This document shows positions 34,808-43,561 of a DNA stretch of 44,202 bases, piece after piece. The notes under the pieces are model-generated. The model was not told the DNA's origin. It did no database searches and saw only the letters and a list, made by a program, of their open reading frames with translations. The translations under genes and the position numbers were made by a program. The stretch's first letter is position 1; the number at the start of each line of letters is the position of its first letter. Origin of the DNA: Comamonadaceae bacterium (lineage in GTDB: Bacteria > Pseudomonadota > Gammaproteobacteria > Burkholderiales > Burkholderiaceae_C); NCBI GenBank assembly GCA_947447355.1, contig CANFJF010000026.1, forward strand, positions 1 to 44,202, in the 5' to 3' direction.

Positions 34808-35578
34808 ATGACTTTTTTAGCGATTGATGTGGGAAACACCCGTCTGAAATGGGCTTGCTACGAGGCACCCGTGTCCGGCGCGCGTTTGTTGGCGCACGGT
34901 GCCGTGTTTTTAGAAAACATTGACAAACTGGCTGACGAAGAGTTTAAAAGCTTGCCGCCGCCCGACTACATTTTGGGCTGCATCGTGGCGGGTGACGCCA
35001 TCAAAAGCCGCGTGGTCGAGCAGATGGAGCACTGGGACGCGGTACCGCGCTGGGTCTTCTCATCGGCGCAAGAATGTGGTGTTAGCAACGGTTACGAACA
35101 CCCGGCTCGGCTTGGTGCTGACCGTTGGGTGGCCATGATTGGCGCACGCCACCGGCTGCTGGCGCGAGGTCTTAAAAAGCCCTGCGTTGTGGTCATGGTC
35201 GGCACTGCCGTCACGGTCGAAGCCCTGGACGGTCAAGGGAATTTTTTAGGTGGGATTATCTTGCCAGGCCACGGCATCATGTTGCGGGCGCTGGAGTCGG
35301 GCACGGCTGGTTTGCATGTGCCAACCGGCGATGTCATCGATTTCCCAACCAACACCAGCGATGCGCTCACCAGCGGTGGCACCTTCGCGATTGCTGGCGC
35401 AGTGCAGCGCATGGTGGACAACTTGACGCGACATTGCGGCGAAGCACCGGTCTGCATGATGACCGGGGGTGCCGGCTGGAAAATGGCCCCCAGCATGACC
35501 GGGCATTTTGAGTTGGTCGACAGCCTTATTTTTGACGGCCTGCTGGAGATCGCTTCACAGCGCTTCGCTACTGCTTGA
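34808..35578 (+). CDS. coaX: Type III pantothenate kinase
   Basis: This 256-aa cytosolic kinase phosphorylates pantothenate in the first step of coenzyme A synthesis. The ASKHA-fold motifs are visible: '[17 protein letters not shown]' at the N-terminus, '[18 protein letters not shown]', '[13 protein letters not shown]' and '[25 protein letters not shown]'. The family is usually insensitive to CoA feedback and needs a monovalent cation. In many betaproteobacteria birA lies directly upstream; here a rhodanese gene takes that place. Its last 24 bp overlap the 3' end of the convergent gene at 35555-35884. Confidence 0.93.
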   Translation: MTFLAIDVGNTRLKWACYEAPVSGARLLAHGAVFLENIDKLADEEFKSLPPPDYILGCIVAGDAIKSRVVEQMEHWDAVPRWVFSSAQECGVSNGYEHPARLGADRWVAMIGARHRLLARGLKKPCVVVMVGTAVTVEALDGQGNFLGGIILPGHGIMLRALESGTAGLHVPTGDVIDFPTNTSDALTSGGTFAIAGAVQRMVDNLTRHCGEAPVCMMTGGAGWKMAPSMTGHFELVDSLIFDGLLEIASQRFATA

Positions 35579-35884
35579 GTGTGCCGGTTCAGCCGGTTGG
35601 GCCAGCAGCGTGTCGAGATTTTTCAGAATTTCGCTTTCAATGCGGTCCTTGAACGCGCCCAGTAAAAACCCCAGGCGCGCGTCAATTTCAAACTTGTCCT
35701 GGCTGACCTTCAGCGTACCGCTCACCCCTGAACGCGTGAAGTTGACTTGATCGATTTCAAGGCCTGACTCGTAAGTGCAGCGCATATCGAATTTTTCTTC
35801 CGCCTGTTGCACCCAAAGTTGGGCGGTCTTGCGCGCATCGGTCAAGTCCATGCGGTGTTCGCGTTCAATATGAATATCGGCCAT
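35555..35884 (-). CDS. Polyhydroxyalkanoic acid system family protein
   Basis: This 109-aa protein matches the 'PHA granule region' family: it begins '[36 protein letters not shown]' and ends with a Ser/Glu-rich tail. The middle part '[40 protein letters not shown]' is typical. These small proteins are conserved near polyester (PHA) genes in some proteobacteria; their exact role is unclear. AGGAA precedes the ATG. The 3' end overlaps coaX by 24 bp in a convergent arrangement. Confidence 0.85.
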   Translation of the reverse strand: MADIHIEREHRMDLTDARKTAQLWVQQAEEKFDMRCTYESGLEIDQVNFTRSGVSGTLKVSQDKFEIDARLGFLLGAFKDRIESEILKNLDTLLAQPAEPAHSSSSEAL

Positions 35885-35994
35885 AGATGTTGTTCCTGTC
35901 GCTCGGTCTGTCGTCGTGGGTGTGCGGAATGCGGGTCAACCCGGTATTTTCGGTCAGTTGCCCATGCCACTGTTTTCCGAAGGCGTTGAGCCCT

Positions 35995-36387
35995 TTAGAT
36001 CCATTCTGAAATTTCGATCAGGTTCAGATCCGGGTCGCGCACATACACGGAACGAATTTTGTGTGTCGCCCCGGTGCGCAAGACCGGCCCTTCGATGATC
36101 GGCCAGCTTTCGCGTTGTAGTTTGTCGATGACCTGCTGCAAAGGCACGCTGGCGATAAAACACAAGTCCAGCGCACCCGGTACCGGCAAGTGCGCTTTCG
36201 GTTCAAACTCCGAGCCTTTGATGTGCAGGTTGATTTTTTGTTGCCCGAACTTGAAGGCTTGGCGCGTCACCGGTGGCGTGCCGCCAACGAAGCTTTCAAG
36301 CGGCATGCCCAGCACCCGCGTGTAAAAGTCGATGCAAGCGTTTTCATTGTTCGTGGTTAGCACCAAGTGGTCGAGATGGTCAATCAT
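35995..36387 (-). CDS. VOC-family protein (glyoxalase/bleomycin-resistance fold)
   Basis: This 130-aa protein has the paired beta-alpha-beta-beta-beta modules of the VOC superfamily: 'MIDHLDHLVLTTNNENACIDFYTRVLGMPLESF' and 'HKIRSVYVRDPDLNLIEISEW'. Likely metal ligands are the first His region and the Glu near the C-terminus. Its sequence resembles the small group near Salmonella STM3117-like lactoylglutathione lyases, but the substrate is not known. It is the last minus-strand gene before the repeat locus. Confidence 0.88.
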   Translation of the reverse strand: MIDHLDHLVLTTNNENACIDFYTRVLGMPLESFVGGTPPVTRQAFKFGQQKINLHIKGSEFEPKAHLPVPGALDLCFIASVPLQQVIDKLQRESWPIIEGPVLRTGATHKIRSVYVRDPDLNLIEISEWI

Positions 36388-36460
36388 GCGGAGTTTTTTG
36401 GCTGTGTGGATGCGCGGAACGGTGATTTTTGTCGATTGTGGCGGGCACAGAGTCGGTCGT

Positions 36461-36514
36461 GTTTGGAGAGCTGGTGACGTTCGGAGAATCGGTCGCGTTC
36501 GGAGAATCGGCCAG
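36461..36514 (+). repeat. Three 18-bp tandem repeats
   Basis: Units at 36461-36478, 36479-36496 and 36497-36514 share the core GTTCGGAGAATCGG (the first unit reads GTTTGGAGAGCTGG). They lie directly before the pentanucleotide array. Apparent short reading frames across the region encode only the repeat and look spurious. Confidence 0.8.
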
Positions 36515-36627
36515 AGGCTGGCCTCCTACGAATATAACGTCGTGTCGTGTCGTGTCGAGTCGAGTCGAGTCGAGTCGAGTCGAGTCGAGTCGCGTTGCGT
36601 CTTGTAGGAGCCGAGCCCTCTTGGCGA
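36507..36627. repeat. Opposing REP-like arms around the repeat array
   Basis: GGCCAGAGGCTGGCCTCCTAC (from about 36509) and the reverse complement of GTAGGAGCCGAGCCCTCTTG (from 36604) are imperfect inverted copies. The 'GTAGGAGC...GGCGA' form resembles Pseudomonas-type REP sequences. They flank the GTCGN array, giving a BIME-like layout. No transposase (RAYT) gene is in the window. Confidence 0.55.
36539..36593 (+). repeat. Pentanucleotide tandem array (GTCGN)n, 11 units
   Basis: Eleven consecutive 5-bp units: three GTCGT, seven GTCGA, one GTCGC. The last seven GTCGA units are identical, so slippage could change the copy number. It lies between the VOC gene and the polyprenyl-linked-sugar gene block, about 70-110 bp upstream of the prenyltransferase start. 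Confidence 0.92.
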
Positions 36628-36661
36628 TGCGTGCCGGCGCGCTCACCTTCGCCCGTCAGTT

Positions 36662-37552
36662 ATGCTCTTGACGATCCCATCTGTCTGCCCATCCTACATG
36701 TTGCCCATGCTCGGCCTTTTCAAGTTAATGCGACCTCACCAGTGGCTCAAAAACGTTTTTGTTTTTGCTGGCCTGCTGTTCAGTGAAAACTGGCGAAATC
36801 CTGCGCTCATCCATCAAGTGCTTTTCGCCTTCGCTGCGTTTTGCTGCATCTCCAGCATGGTCTATATCGTCAACGACTGGCTTGATCGCCACGCTGATGC
36901 GGAGCACCCAAGCAAGCGCTTTCGCCCACTCGCCAGTGGGCAGGTGACGCTGCCACAGGCCGCCATATTGGGGCTGGCGTTGCTGGCCGTCGGGGTCTGG
37001 TTGGCGACCGGCAACAAGACCTTGCTGACACTGCTGGCCTTGTACATCGCACTCAATGTGGCTTACTCGTGGCGTCTCAAACGGGTGCCCGTGGTCGATG
37101 TCGGCGTCATCGCTTCTGGCTTCATGATCCGCCTTCTCGCCGGTACGCTGGCAGTGGGCATTGCACCCTCGCGTTGGTTGCTGCTCACGGGTTTATTCGT
37201 GGCGTTGTTCTTGGGCTTTTCCAAACGCAAGGCCGAGAGTTTTCACGACGTGGCCAGTCAACGTGCCGTGTTGGCGCATTACCCGCCGGCGTTACTCGAC
37301 ACCTTCATGGCCGTCACCATGACCGCGACCATCATCACCTACAGTTTGTTTGCCACCAGCCCGGAAGCACAGGGCATGCATGGTGAGCGTTTGATTTACA
37401 CCGTGCCCATTGTTATCTTTGGCTTGCTGCGCTACGCCTACCAAGTTCACCGCGGCCAAGGTGAAGACGTTGCGCGCGATCTGATGCGCGACCCGTGGAC
37501 CTTGGCTGCCTGCATGGCTTGGCTGCTTGTGTTTTTTGGATTTCTCTGGTGA
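36662..37552 (+). CDS. UbiA-family prenyltransferase, decaprenyl-phosphate phosphoribosyltransferase (DPPR synthase)-like
   Basis: This 296-aa membrane protein has about nine hydrophobic segments and the UbiA Asp-rich motif 'NDWLDRHADAEH' (Asn71, Asp72, Asp75, Asp79), followed by 'PSKRFRPLASGQVTLPQA' and 'YSWRLKRVPVVDVGVIASGFMIRLLAGTLAVG'. The opening 'FKLMRPHQWLKNVFVFAGLLF' is typical of DPPR synthases, which transfer 5-phosphoribose from PRPP to a polyprenyl phosphate. No strong ribosome site marks the start; ATGs at 36698, 36707 and 36728 are alternatives, with homology starting near 36707. Neighbours are a flippase-like protein, a GT39 enzyme and a HAD phosphatase. Confidence 0.87.
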   Translation: MLLTIPSVCPSYMLPMLGLFKLMRPHQWLKNVFVFAGLLFSENWRNPALIHQVLFAFAAFCCISSMVYIVNDWLDRHADAEHPSKRFRPLASGQVTLPQAAILGLALLAVGVWLATGNKTLLTLLALYIALNVAYSWRLKRVPVVDVGVIASGFMIRLLAGTLAVGIAPSRWLLLTGLFVALFLGFSKRKAESFHDVASQRAVLAHYPPALLDTFMAVTMTATIITYSLFATSPEAQGMHGERLIYTVPIVIFGLLRYAYQVHRGQGEDVARDLMRDPWTLAACMAWLLVFFGFLW

Positions 37553-38520
37553 GCGCTTCGCGGGCTGAGCCGCCTGCACAGCGTCTGTCCATCAAAAAAC
37601 TTTTGCTGGTGTTGGGGTTGGTCGCCACAGCCTATGCCGCTGCACTGGCTTTTTTCGGCGAGGCGTCGCCAACTGCAGCTCTCACCGCTTTGTTTTCCTT
37701 CACCGGGCTGGCAGCTGCAGCTTTATGCCTGCTGAACTACCTGCTGCGCGGCTTGCGCTGGCGCAGCTGGATGGCGCTTTACCAGCGCCCGCTTGGTGTG
37801 CTGGACGGTTTGCGCCTGTATGTCGCCGGCTACGCGCTCACGCCCACGCCCGGCAATGTGGGCGAGGCGGTGCGCGGCCTGTGGCTGGTGAGTCAGCCCT
37901 TGGGCACGGCGCAAAGTCTGGCGATTTTTGGCGCTGAGCGTTTGGCCGACTTGCTCTGTCTTTTGCTGATGGCTTTGCCTGCACTGGCTTGGCTCTGGTG
38001 GCACAGCGCTCAGGGGCTGACCGCTTGGGGTCTTGGCTTTTGGGGCTGGAGCGTGGGCTTGCTGGTTGTCGCTGCATTGGGGCTTTGGATGTTTTTTGTC
38101 GTCGCGCGTCGCATCGTTCGCCAGCCAAGTTGGGCTGCGCGGTTGGCGTGGTTGCACGAGGCCTGGCATTGTCTGGCCCATCAGCCGTGGCGCTGGCTGG
38201 CACTGACGCTAACGGCTTGGGCTGCACAAGGTTTGGCGGTGGCCTTGCTGTGCCGCGCCGCTGGCTTGGACCTGTCTGCATGGCTGGCCGCCAGTTTTTA
38301 TGCGCTGGCGATGGTTGGCGGTGCGCTGTCTGCCTTGCCTGCTGGGCTGGGCGGTACCGAGGCTGTGTTGGTGGCGCTGCTGGTCGGCAAGGGTGCCGCC
38401 GTTGGCACCGCCGTGGCGTTGACGGTGCTGGTGCGCTTGCTGACGCTTTGGCTGGCCGTGGCGCTGGGTTTATTGGCGCTGCTTTACAGTGTGGCCATTC
38501 GCAAAGACATCCGCTTCTAA
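37549..38520 (+). CDS. Flippase-like LPG-synthase-TM (UPF0104/YbhN-type) membrane protein
   Basis: This 323-aa inner-membrane protein has about eight hydrophobic segments and family hallmarks 'LLNYLLRGLRWRSWMALYQ', 'LYVAGYALTPTPGNVGEAVRGLWL', 'FGAERLADLLCLLLMALP' and 'LSALPAGLGGTEAVLVALLVG'. The family includes lysylphosphatidylglycerol synthase TM domains and putative lipid-linked sugar flippases. I start at GTG 37549, which overlaps the upstream stop (GTGA), giving tight coupling; an earlier start at 37495 would overlap the prenyltransferase by 58 bp. Its place between a lipid-pentose synthase and a periplasm-facing glycosyltransferase suggests export of the lipid-linked sugar (inference). 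Confidence 0.85.
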   Translation: MSASRAEPPAQRLSIKKLLLVLGLVATAYAAALAFFGEASPTAALTALFSFTGLAAAALCLLNYLLRGLRWRSWMALYQRPLGVLDGLRLYVAGYALTPTPGNVGEAVRGLWLVSQPLGTAQSLAIFGAERLADLLCLLLMALPALAWLWWHSAQGLTAWGLGFWGWSVGLLVVAALGLWMFFVVARRIVRQPSWAARLAWLHEAWHCLAHQPWRWLALTLTAWAAQGLAVALLCRAAGLDLSAWLAASFYALAMVGGALSALPAGLGGTEAVLVALLVGKGAAVGTAVALTVLVRLLTLWLAVALGLLALLYSVAIRKDIRF

Positions 38521-38529
38521 TATCCCTTC

Positions 38530-40119
38530 ATGAACTCAACTCCCGCGGCTACGCCGTCCAGCATTTCACTGCCAGCCCAATCAGCCTATCCGGACTTTCA
38601 AGGCGATTTAAAGGGGGGACTCATGCGTTGGCTGCTCGCCGTTGGGCTGGCTTCGCTGGCCTTGCGGCTGTGGATTGCTGCCGTCTTTCCGGTCACAGGT
38701 GACGAGGCTTTTTTCTACTGGTGGGGCGTCTACAAAGACTGGGGCTACTACGACCACCCGCCGATGGTCGGCTGGCTCATCGGCCTGATGCGCAGTGTGT
38801 TCGGTGACTCGCTCTGGGCCATTCGTCTGCCCGCAGTGTTGCTGCCGCTGGCCTTGGGCGCTGCTTTGGGTTGGGCGCTGAAGCCGGTGGCCGGGCAACG
38901 CGCTGGCTGGGCCGTGCTGTTTTTCTGGCTGGCCCCCATCAACTGGCTCAACGTGCTCATCACCACCGACACGCCTTTGATGTTCTGGTCCATGTTGTCG
39001 GTGGCCGTCATGCTGCGCGCCGAACTGCGCCCGCGGCTGGACGCTGCGGCGCGGGGTCTCTACGCGCTGTCGGGCATTTTTCTGGGTTGCGCCTTTTTGT
39101 CCAAGTACTTTTCCGTGGTGCTGGGGTTGACGTATTTGGTCTACTTCGCGTTTTATCGGCGCGAGCGCTGGCAAGGCTTGGCGCTGGTGGTGCTGTGCGC
39201 CTTGCCCGGCCCGGCCATCAACATCGCTTGGAACATGGAGCACGGTTGGTCGAACATCATGTTCAACCTCTTCAACCGCAACGAAGACGACCACTTTGAG
39301 CTGCGCAAACCCTTGATGTACCTTGGCATGATGCTGTACCTCGCCAGCCCGGCAGCGGTCTGGCTTGGCTGGAAGCACCGGCAGGCGCTGCGCAGCACCG
39401 CCGTGCAGCACCGGCTGCTAACTTGTTTGGTGCTGGTGCCACTGGCCTTTTTTACGCTGCTGTCGTTCAAGAAAGTCATCGGCCTGCATTGGGTGCTGTC
39501 GTTTTACCCCTTCGGTTTTGCGCTGCTGGCGCTGGCACTGCCCGCCGAACGTCTTAAAGCCTGCGCCCTCGGTTTGGCTCTGTTCGCCGGTTTTCATGTG
39601 TTGGTGGTCACAGGCATCGGCATGAGCTCGCCCGTCGATTGGAAAAAAGCGGCGCTCTACCCCAGCATCGTGCGCAGCTTCGACGCGCAAGCGATCTTGA
39701 CGCAAGTCGACGCGCCGGGTGTTGTGCTCATGGCTGACGCCTACACGCCGGCCTCGATCTACGGTTTTGAGCTGCGCCGCTACGTGCCGGTGTTTGGCCC
39801 GGGTCGTTTTCATGCGCGGCAAGACGACATGCTGGTCGACTTCTCGCTGTACCAAGGCAAGACCGTCCGCATCATCCACGGCGGCCCGCCAGACCTGGCC
39901 AACTACCGGCCTTATTTCGACTCAGTCGAGCTGCGTCAAATCGAGCAGAGTGGCGTGACGTTTTATGTGGTCGAAGGTCAGGGCTTCAACTTTCCGGCCT
40001 ACCGCGACGGTGTTCTGGCGACGATCTTTAAGCGCTACTACAACATCCCCACATGGCTGCCGATGACCGGTTGCCCGTTTTGTGAGCGCTATTGCGGCCA
40101 AGTGCGATGCCCGCGCTAG
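38530..40119 (+). CDS. GT39/ArnT-like polyprenyl-phosphate-sugar glycosyltransferase
   Basis: This 529-aa membrane protein has about 10-12 hydrophobic segments and the GT39/GT83 active-site loop 'TGDEAFFYWWGVYKDWGYYDHPPMVGWLI' with Asp58-Glu59, on the periplasmic side in known relatives. 'SKYFSVVLGLTYLVYFA' and 'KKVIGLHWVLSFYPF' are also family-typical. Such enzymes move a sugar from a polyprenyl phosphate to lipid A, protein or polysaccharide. The C-terminal tail carries four cysteines (Cys515, 518, 522, 527), which is unusual. It starts 9 bp after the flippase-like gene and overlaps the HAD gene. The acceptor is unknown. Confidence 0.87.
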   Translation: MNSTPAATPSSISLPAQSAYPDFQGDLKGGLMRWLLAVGLASLALRLWIAAVFPVTGDEAFFYWWGVYKDWGYYDHPPMVGWLIGLMRSVFGDSLWAIRLPAVLLPLALGAALGWALKPVAGQRAGWAVLFFWLAPINWLNVLITTDTPLMFWSMLSVAVMLRAELRPRLDAAARGLYALSGIFLGCAFLSKYFSVVLGLTYLVYFAFYRRERWQGLALVVLCALPGPAINIAWNMEHGWSNIMFNLFNRNEDDHFELRKPLMYLGMMLYLASPAAVWLGWKHRQALRSTAVQHRLLTCLVLVPLAFFTLLSFKKVIGLHWVLSFYPFGFALLALALPAERLKACALGLALFAGFHVLVVTGIGMSSPVDWKKAALYPSIVRSFDAQAILTQVDAPGVVLMADAYTPASIYGFELRRYVPVFGPGRFHARQDDMLVDFSLYQGKTVRIIHGGPPDLANYRPYFDSVELRQIEQSGVTFYVVEGQGFNFPAYRDGVLATIFKRYYNIPTWLPMTGCPFCERYCGQVRCPR

Positions 40120-40799
40120 AGCCGCTAGCCAAGCCAGAGCAGCACAATCTTTGTGTGGCGGCGTTTGACTTCGACGGCACCCTCACCCACGGCGACACCT
40201 TGCTGCCCTTTCTGGCCACTGCACTGGGCTGGCCGCGTTTCGCGTGGGCGTTATTGCGAAGCAGTCCGTGGCTGGTCGGCCATGCGCTGCGGTTGGTGCG
40301 CAACGATATCGCCAAGGCGCGCTTGTTCAAGGCGGCGTTGCGAGGCGTGCCCATGGCCGATGTGCAGCGCTGGGCCGAGCGCTGGGCCAGCGAACAATTG
40401 CCGGCGCAGCTGCGCAACGCCCAAGACCCGACGATGGCCCGACTCGCTTGGCATCGGGCCGCGGGGCATTGCTGCGTCATGGTCAGCGCCTCACCCGATA
40501 TTTACCTTCAGCGGGCAGCAGAGTTTTTGGGCTTTGATGGCTTGGTCTGCACACAAATGGAAGTCAACATAAAAGGGCAGTGCTTACAAGCGGCAGAGCA
40601 ACTCACTGGCCGCATGAAAACGCCCAACTGCCACGGCGAACAAAAAGTCATTCGCCTGCAGGCTTGGTTGGCCGAGCGCTATGACACGGCTGCATTGGCC
40701 GGCATGAAGCTCTACGCCTACGGCGACACATCAGGTGACAAACCGATGCTGCGCATGGCGCAACAGGCCTGGTATCGGGGCAAGCCTTTCGCAGATTGA
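40107..40799 (+). CDS. HAD-superfamily IB hydrolase (phosphatase)
   Basis: This 230-aa soluble phosphatase of the HAD-IB (SerB/TIGR01490) group has motif I '[19 protein letters not shown]' (Asp21/Asp23), motif II Ser in '[11 protein letters not shown]', a Lys in '[10 protein letters not shown]', and motif IV '[13 protein letters not shown]'. In its context it may dephosphorylate the lipid-linked 5-phosphoribose made by the prenyltransferase (inference). The ATG at 40107 lies inside the end of the GT39 gene (13-bp overlap); a GTG at 40092 is an alternative start. It closes the plus-strand gene block. Confidence 0.86.
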   Translation: MPALEPLAKPEQHNLCVAAFDFDGTLTHGDTLLPFLATALGWPRFAWALLRSSPWLVGHALRLVRNDIAKARLFKAALRGVPMADVQRWAERWASEQLPAQLRNAQDPTMARLAWHRAAGHCCVMVSASPDIYLQRAAEFLGFDGLVCTQMEVNIKGQCLQAAEQLTGRMKTPNCHGEQKVIRLQAWLAERYDTAALAGMKLYAYGDTSGDKPMLRMAQQAWYRGKPFAD

Positions 40800-40914
40800 T
40801 GGTCGCGCTTCGCTCGTAAAGGCGCCGGGGCAGTCGCAAAGTTGGAAAGTTCGTTCCAGTAACGTAACTCCGGTTGAGCTCCGATCTGGCGCTGACCAAT
40901 ACGATAATTACACA

Positions 40915-41862
40915 ATGAACCAACTCGACGCACTCAAACAATTCACGACCGTGGTGGCCGACACCGGCGACTTCAAACAACTCAGCCAGTTCAAGCCGCA
41001 GGACGCAACGACCAACCCGTCGCTGATTCTCAAGGCGGTGCAAAAGGCCGATTACCAACCGCTGCTGAAAGACGTTGTTGGGCGCTTTCGGGGCCAGCCT
41101 CTGGACGAGGTGATTGACCGCTTGCTGGTGCGTTTTGGCGGCGAGATTTTGTCGATCATCCCCGGTCGCGTGTCAACCGAGGTGGATGCGCGTTTGAGCT
41201 TTGACTCCGCCGCCACAGTGGCACGTGGCAAGCGCTTGATCGCGCTCTACAAAGCCGAAGGTATTTCGGCTGATCGCGTGCTGATCAAAGTGGCCGCCAC
41301 GTGGGAAGGTATTCAGGCGGCGGCTGAACTGGAGCGCGCGGGCATTCACACCAACCTGACGTTGCTGTTTTCTTTCTGCCAGGCGGTGGCTTGCGGCCAA
41401 GCCAAGGTGCAGCTGATCTCGCCTTTTGTCGGGCGCATTTATGACTGGTACAAAAAATCAGCCGGCGCGGCGTGGGTCGAGGCCGACAAAGCGGGCGCCC
41501 ATGACCCCGGCGTGCAGTCGGTGCGCGAGATCTACAACCATTACAAAAAATTTGGCATCGCCACGGAAGTCATGGGTGCGAGCTTTCGCAATGTCGGGCA
41601 AATCACGGCGCTGGCCGGTTGCGACTTGCTGACCATCAGCCCGGAGTTGTTGGCGCAATTGGCCGCCACCGACGCGCCGCTGCTGCGTGCATTGGACGCC
41701 GACGCCGCCAAGGCGCTGGACTTGCCGCCGGTGCAGTTTGACGAAGCGAGTTTCCGCTTCGCCCTGAACGAAGATGCGATGGCGACCGAAAAACTCGCAG
41801 AAGGTATTCGGGCTTTTGCGGCCGACGCCGTCAAACTTGAGCAACTGATGCTGGCTGCATGA
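40915..41862 (+). CDS. tal: Transaldolase
   Basis: This 315-aa cytosolic enzyme of the pentose phosphate pathway moves a dihydroxyacetone unit from sedoheptulose 7-phosphate to glyceraldehyde 3-phosphate. It has '[13 protein letters not shown]', the Schiff-base lysine Lys125 in '[15 protein letters not shown]', and '[13 protein letters not shown]' and '[26 protein letters not shown]'. This is the E. coli TalB-length type. I chose the ATG at 40915, where family homology begins; the frame is open further upstream, over the end of the HAD gene, but without resemblance. It overlaps pgi by ATGA. Confidence 0.95.
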   Translation: MNQLDALKQFTTVVADTGDFKQLSQFKPQDATTNPSLILKAVQKADYQPLLKDVVGRFRGQPLDEVIDRLLVRFGGEILSIIPGRVSTEVDARLSFDSAATVARGKRLIALYKAEGISADRVLIKVAATWEGIQAAAELERAGIHTNLTLLFSFCQAVACGQAKVQLISPFVGRIYDWYKKSAGAAWVEADKAGAHDPGVQSVREIYNHYKKFGIATEVMGASFRNVGQITALAGCDLLTISPELLAQLAATDAPLLRALDADAAKALDLPPVQFDEASFRFALNEDAMATEKLAEGIRAFAADAVKLEQLMLAA

Positions 41863-43463
41863 CGGGCTCGCTGCCTGTCACCACGCGTTGCGACCGCACG
41901 CCCGCTTGGGAGGCGTTACAGGCGCATTTTGCAGCGGCGGGGAAGGGCTTTGACCTGCGTCAGGCGTTCAGCGCAGACGCGTCAGGCTCAACCAAGGGCG
42001 CGCAACGTTTTGCCAACTTCAGCCAGCCAGCGCCCTATGTTTTTGCCGATCTGTCTAAAAACCTGATCGATGAGCGGACGGAAAGTTTGCTGCAAACCTT
42101 GGCCCAGCAGTGCGGCTTAGAGGCGCACCGCGACGCCATGTTTGCGGGTGAAAAAATCAACACCACCGAGCAGCGCGCTGTCATGCATTTCTTGCTGCGG
42201 CAACCTGCGCTGCAGGCTGGCGATCCGCCGCAACCTTGGCATGACGCGTTGGCTGAAGTGCACACCACGCTGTCCGCCATGCTGGCGTATGCCGAGCAGG
42301 TGCGGGCCGACGAGAGCATCACCGATGTGGTGAACATCGGCATTGGCGGCTCAGACTTGGGGCCGCAAATGGCAGTGCTGGCGCTGGCTGAGTTCTCGAC
42401 TCCGGGCAAACGCTTTCACTTTGTCTCGAACGTCGATGGTCATGAGTTGGCTGGCATTTTGAGTCAGCTGGACGCCGAGAAAACACTCTTTTTGGTGGCC
42501 TCTAAAACCTTCACCACCACCGAGACCATGACCAATGCGCTGTCGGCCAAGCGTTGGTTTGAAGCGCAGCTGGGTGCTGCTGCAGCGCCAAAAATTGCGC
42601 GGCATTTTGCAGCGCTCACCAGCAACGTGGCGGGTGCTCAAGCCTTTGGCATCACCACCACGTTTGGTTTTTGGGACTGGGTCGGTGGCCGCTATTCATT
42701 GATGTCGGTGATTGGTCTGCCTTTGGCCATCAGCATCGGCGCGGCGGGTTTCAAAGAATTTCTGGCCGGCGCACATGCCATGGACCAGCACTTTCGCAGC
42801 GCGCCAGCTTCGCGCAATTTACCGATTCGGCTCGGCTTGCTGGACGTTTGGTACCGCAACTTTCATGGTTTCAGCAGCCGCAGTGTGGCGCCGTACCACA
42901 GCGCCTTGCAGCGCCTGCCGGCGTACTTGCAGCAGTTGGAGATGGAGAGCAACGGCAAGCGCGTTGACCGCAGCGGTGCGGCACTGCCTTTTGACACCGC
43001 GCCGGTGCTTTGGGGTGAGCCCGGGACCAACGGGCAGCACGCTTATTTTCAGATGCTGCACCAAGGCACAGAGGTGGTACCGGTGGAGTTTGTGGCGGTC
43101 AAAAAAGCCGCGCACAACTTACCCAGTCATCACGAAAAATTACTCGCCAATGTGCTGGCGCAGGCGCAAGCGCTGATGCTCGGCCAGGCAGACGCCGGCG
43201 GTCATCGCGACTTTCCGGGCAATCGGCCCAGCACCTTCTTGCTGCTGGATGAACTCACGCCGGCCAGCTTGGGTGCCTTGGTCGCCTTGCAAGAGCACCG
43301 CGTGTTTGTCAGTGGCGCGATCTGGGGCATCAACAGCTTTGACCAATGGGGCGTTGAGCTCGGCAAGGTGCTGGCGAAAGACGTTGAAGCGCGCTTGGCC
43401 AGCGGTGAGGTGAGCGGGCTGGACGCGTCGACGGCTGGCTTGCTTCAGAAACTGCGCGCCTGA
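41859..43463 (+). CDS. pgi: Glucose-6-phosphate isomerase
   Basis: This 534-aa cytosolic enzyme interconverts glucose 6-phosphate and fructose 6-phosphate. Visible signatures: '[19 protein letters not shown]', '[17 protein letters not shown]', '[24 protein letters not shown]', '[13 protein letters not shown]', '[20 protein letters not shown]' and '[20 protein letters not shown]'. The 'ESNGK' Glu and 'GQHA' His are the catalytic pair. Its ATG overlaps the tal stop (ATGA), so the two are translationally coupled and link glycolysis with the pentose phosphate pathway. A terminator follows at 43485-43524. Confidence 0.96.
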   Translation: MTGSLPVTTRCDRTPAWEALQAHFAAAGKGFDLRQAFSADASGSTKGAQRFANFSQPAPYVFADLSKNLIDERTESLLQTLAQQCGLEAHRDAMFAGEKINTTEQRAVMHFLLRQPALQAGDPPQPWHDALAEVHTTLSAMLAYAEQVRADESITDVVNIGIGGSDLGPQMAVLALAEFSTPGKRFHFVSNVDGHELAGILSQLDAEKTLFLVASKTFTTTETMTNALSAKRWFEAQLGAAAAPKIARHFAALTSNVAGAQAFGITTTFGFWDWVGGRYSLMSVIGLPLAISIGAAGFKEFLAGAHAMDQHFRSAPASRNLPIRLGLLDVWYRNFHGFSSRSVAPYHSALQRLPAYLQQLEMESNGKRVDRSGAALPFDTAPVLWGEPGTNGQHAYFQMLHQGTEVVPVEFVAVKKAAHNLPSHHEKLLANVLAQAQALMLGQADAGGHRDFPGNRPSTFLLLDELTPASLGALVALQEHRVFVSGAIWGINSFDQWGVELGKVLAKDVEARLASGEVSGLDASTAGLLQKLRA

Positions 43464-43484
43464 GTTAGTCAGCATCGCGCAAAG

Positions 43485-43524
43485 AAAAACCCCCGCAGTG
43501 CTTGCGCCTTGCGGGGGTTTTTTT
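43485..43524. terminator. Bidirectional intrinsic terminator between pgi and groEL
   Basis: CCCCCGCA (43490-43497) and TGCGGGGG (43510-43517) form an 8-bp stem with a 12-bp loop, with a T-run (43518-43524) on the right and an A-run (43485-43489) on the left. It can therefore stop transcripts of pgi (plus) and groEL (minus). Confidence 0.88.
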
Positions 43525-43561
43525 GTGGTCAGTTGCCGGTAAGGGCAACCGGGCCTGGCAA

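Noticed and set aside
35928..35960. Possible terminator GCGGGTCAACCCGG before the VOC gene's end
   Set aside because: The stem is short and the following T-tract is weak; not strong enough to report.
36539..36593. CRISPR array
   Set aside because: The units are 5 bp with no spacers; no cas genes. It is a simple tandem repeat.
36332..36671. Short frames across the tandem repeats on both strands encoding Val-Glu-Ser-Ser-Arg or Leu-Asp-Ser-Thr-Arg repeats
   Set aside because: The repeats encode peptides in several frames because the unit is 5 bp; no ribosome site or conserved domain. Treated as repeat DNA, not genes.
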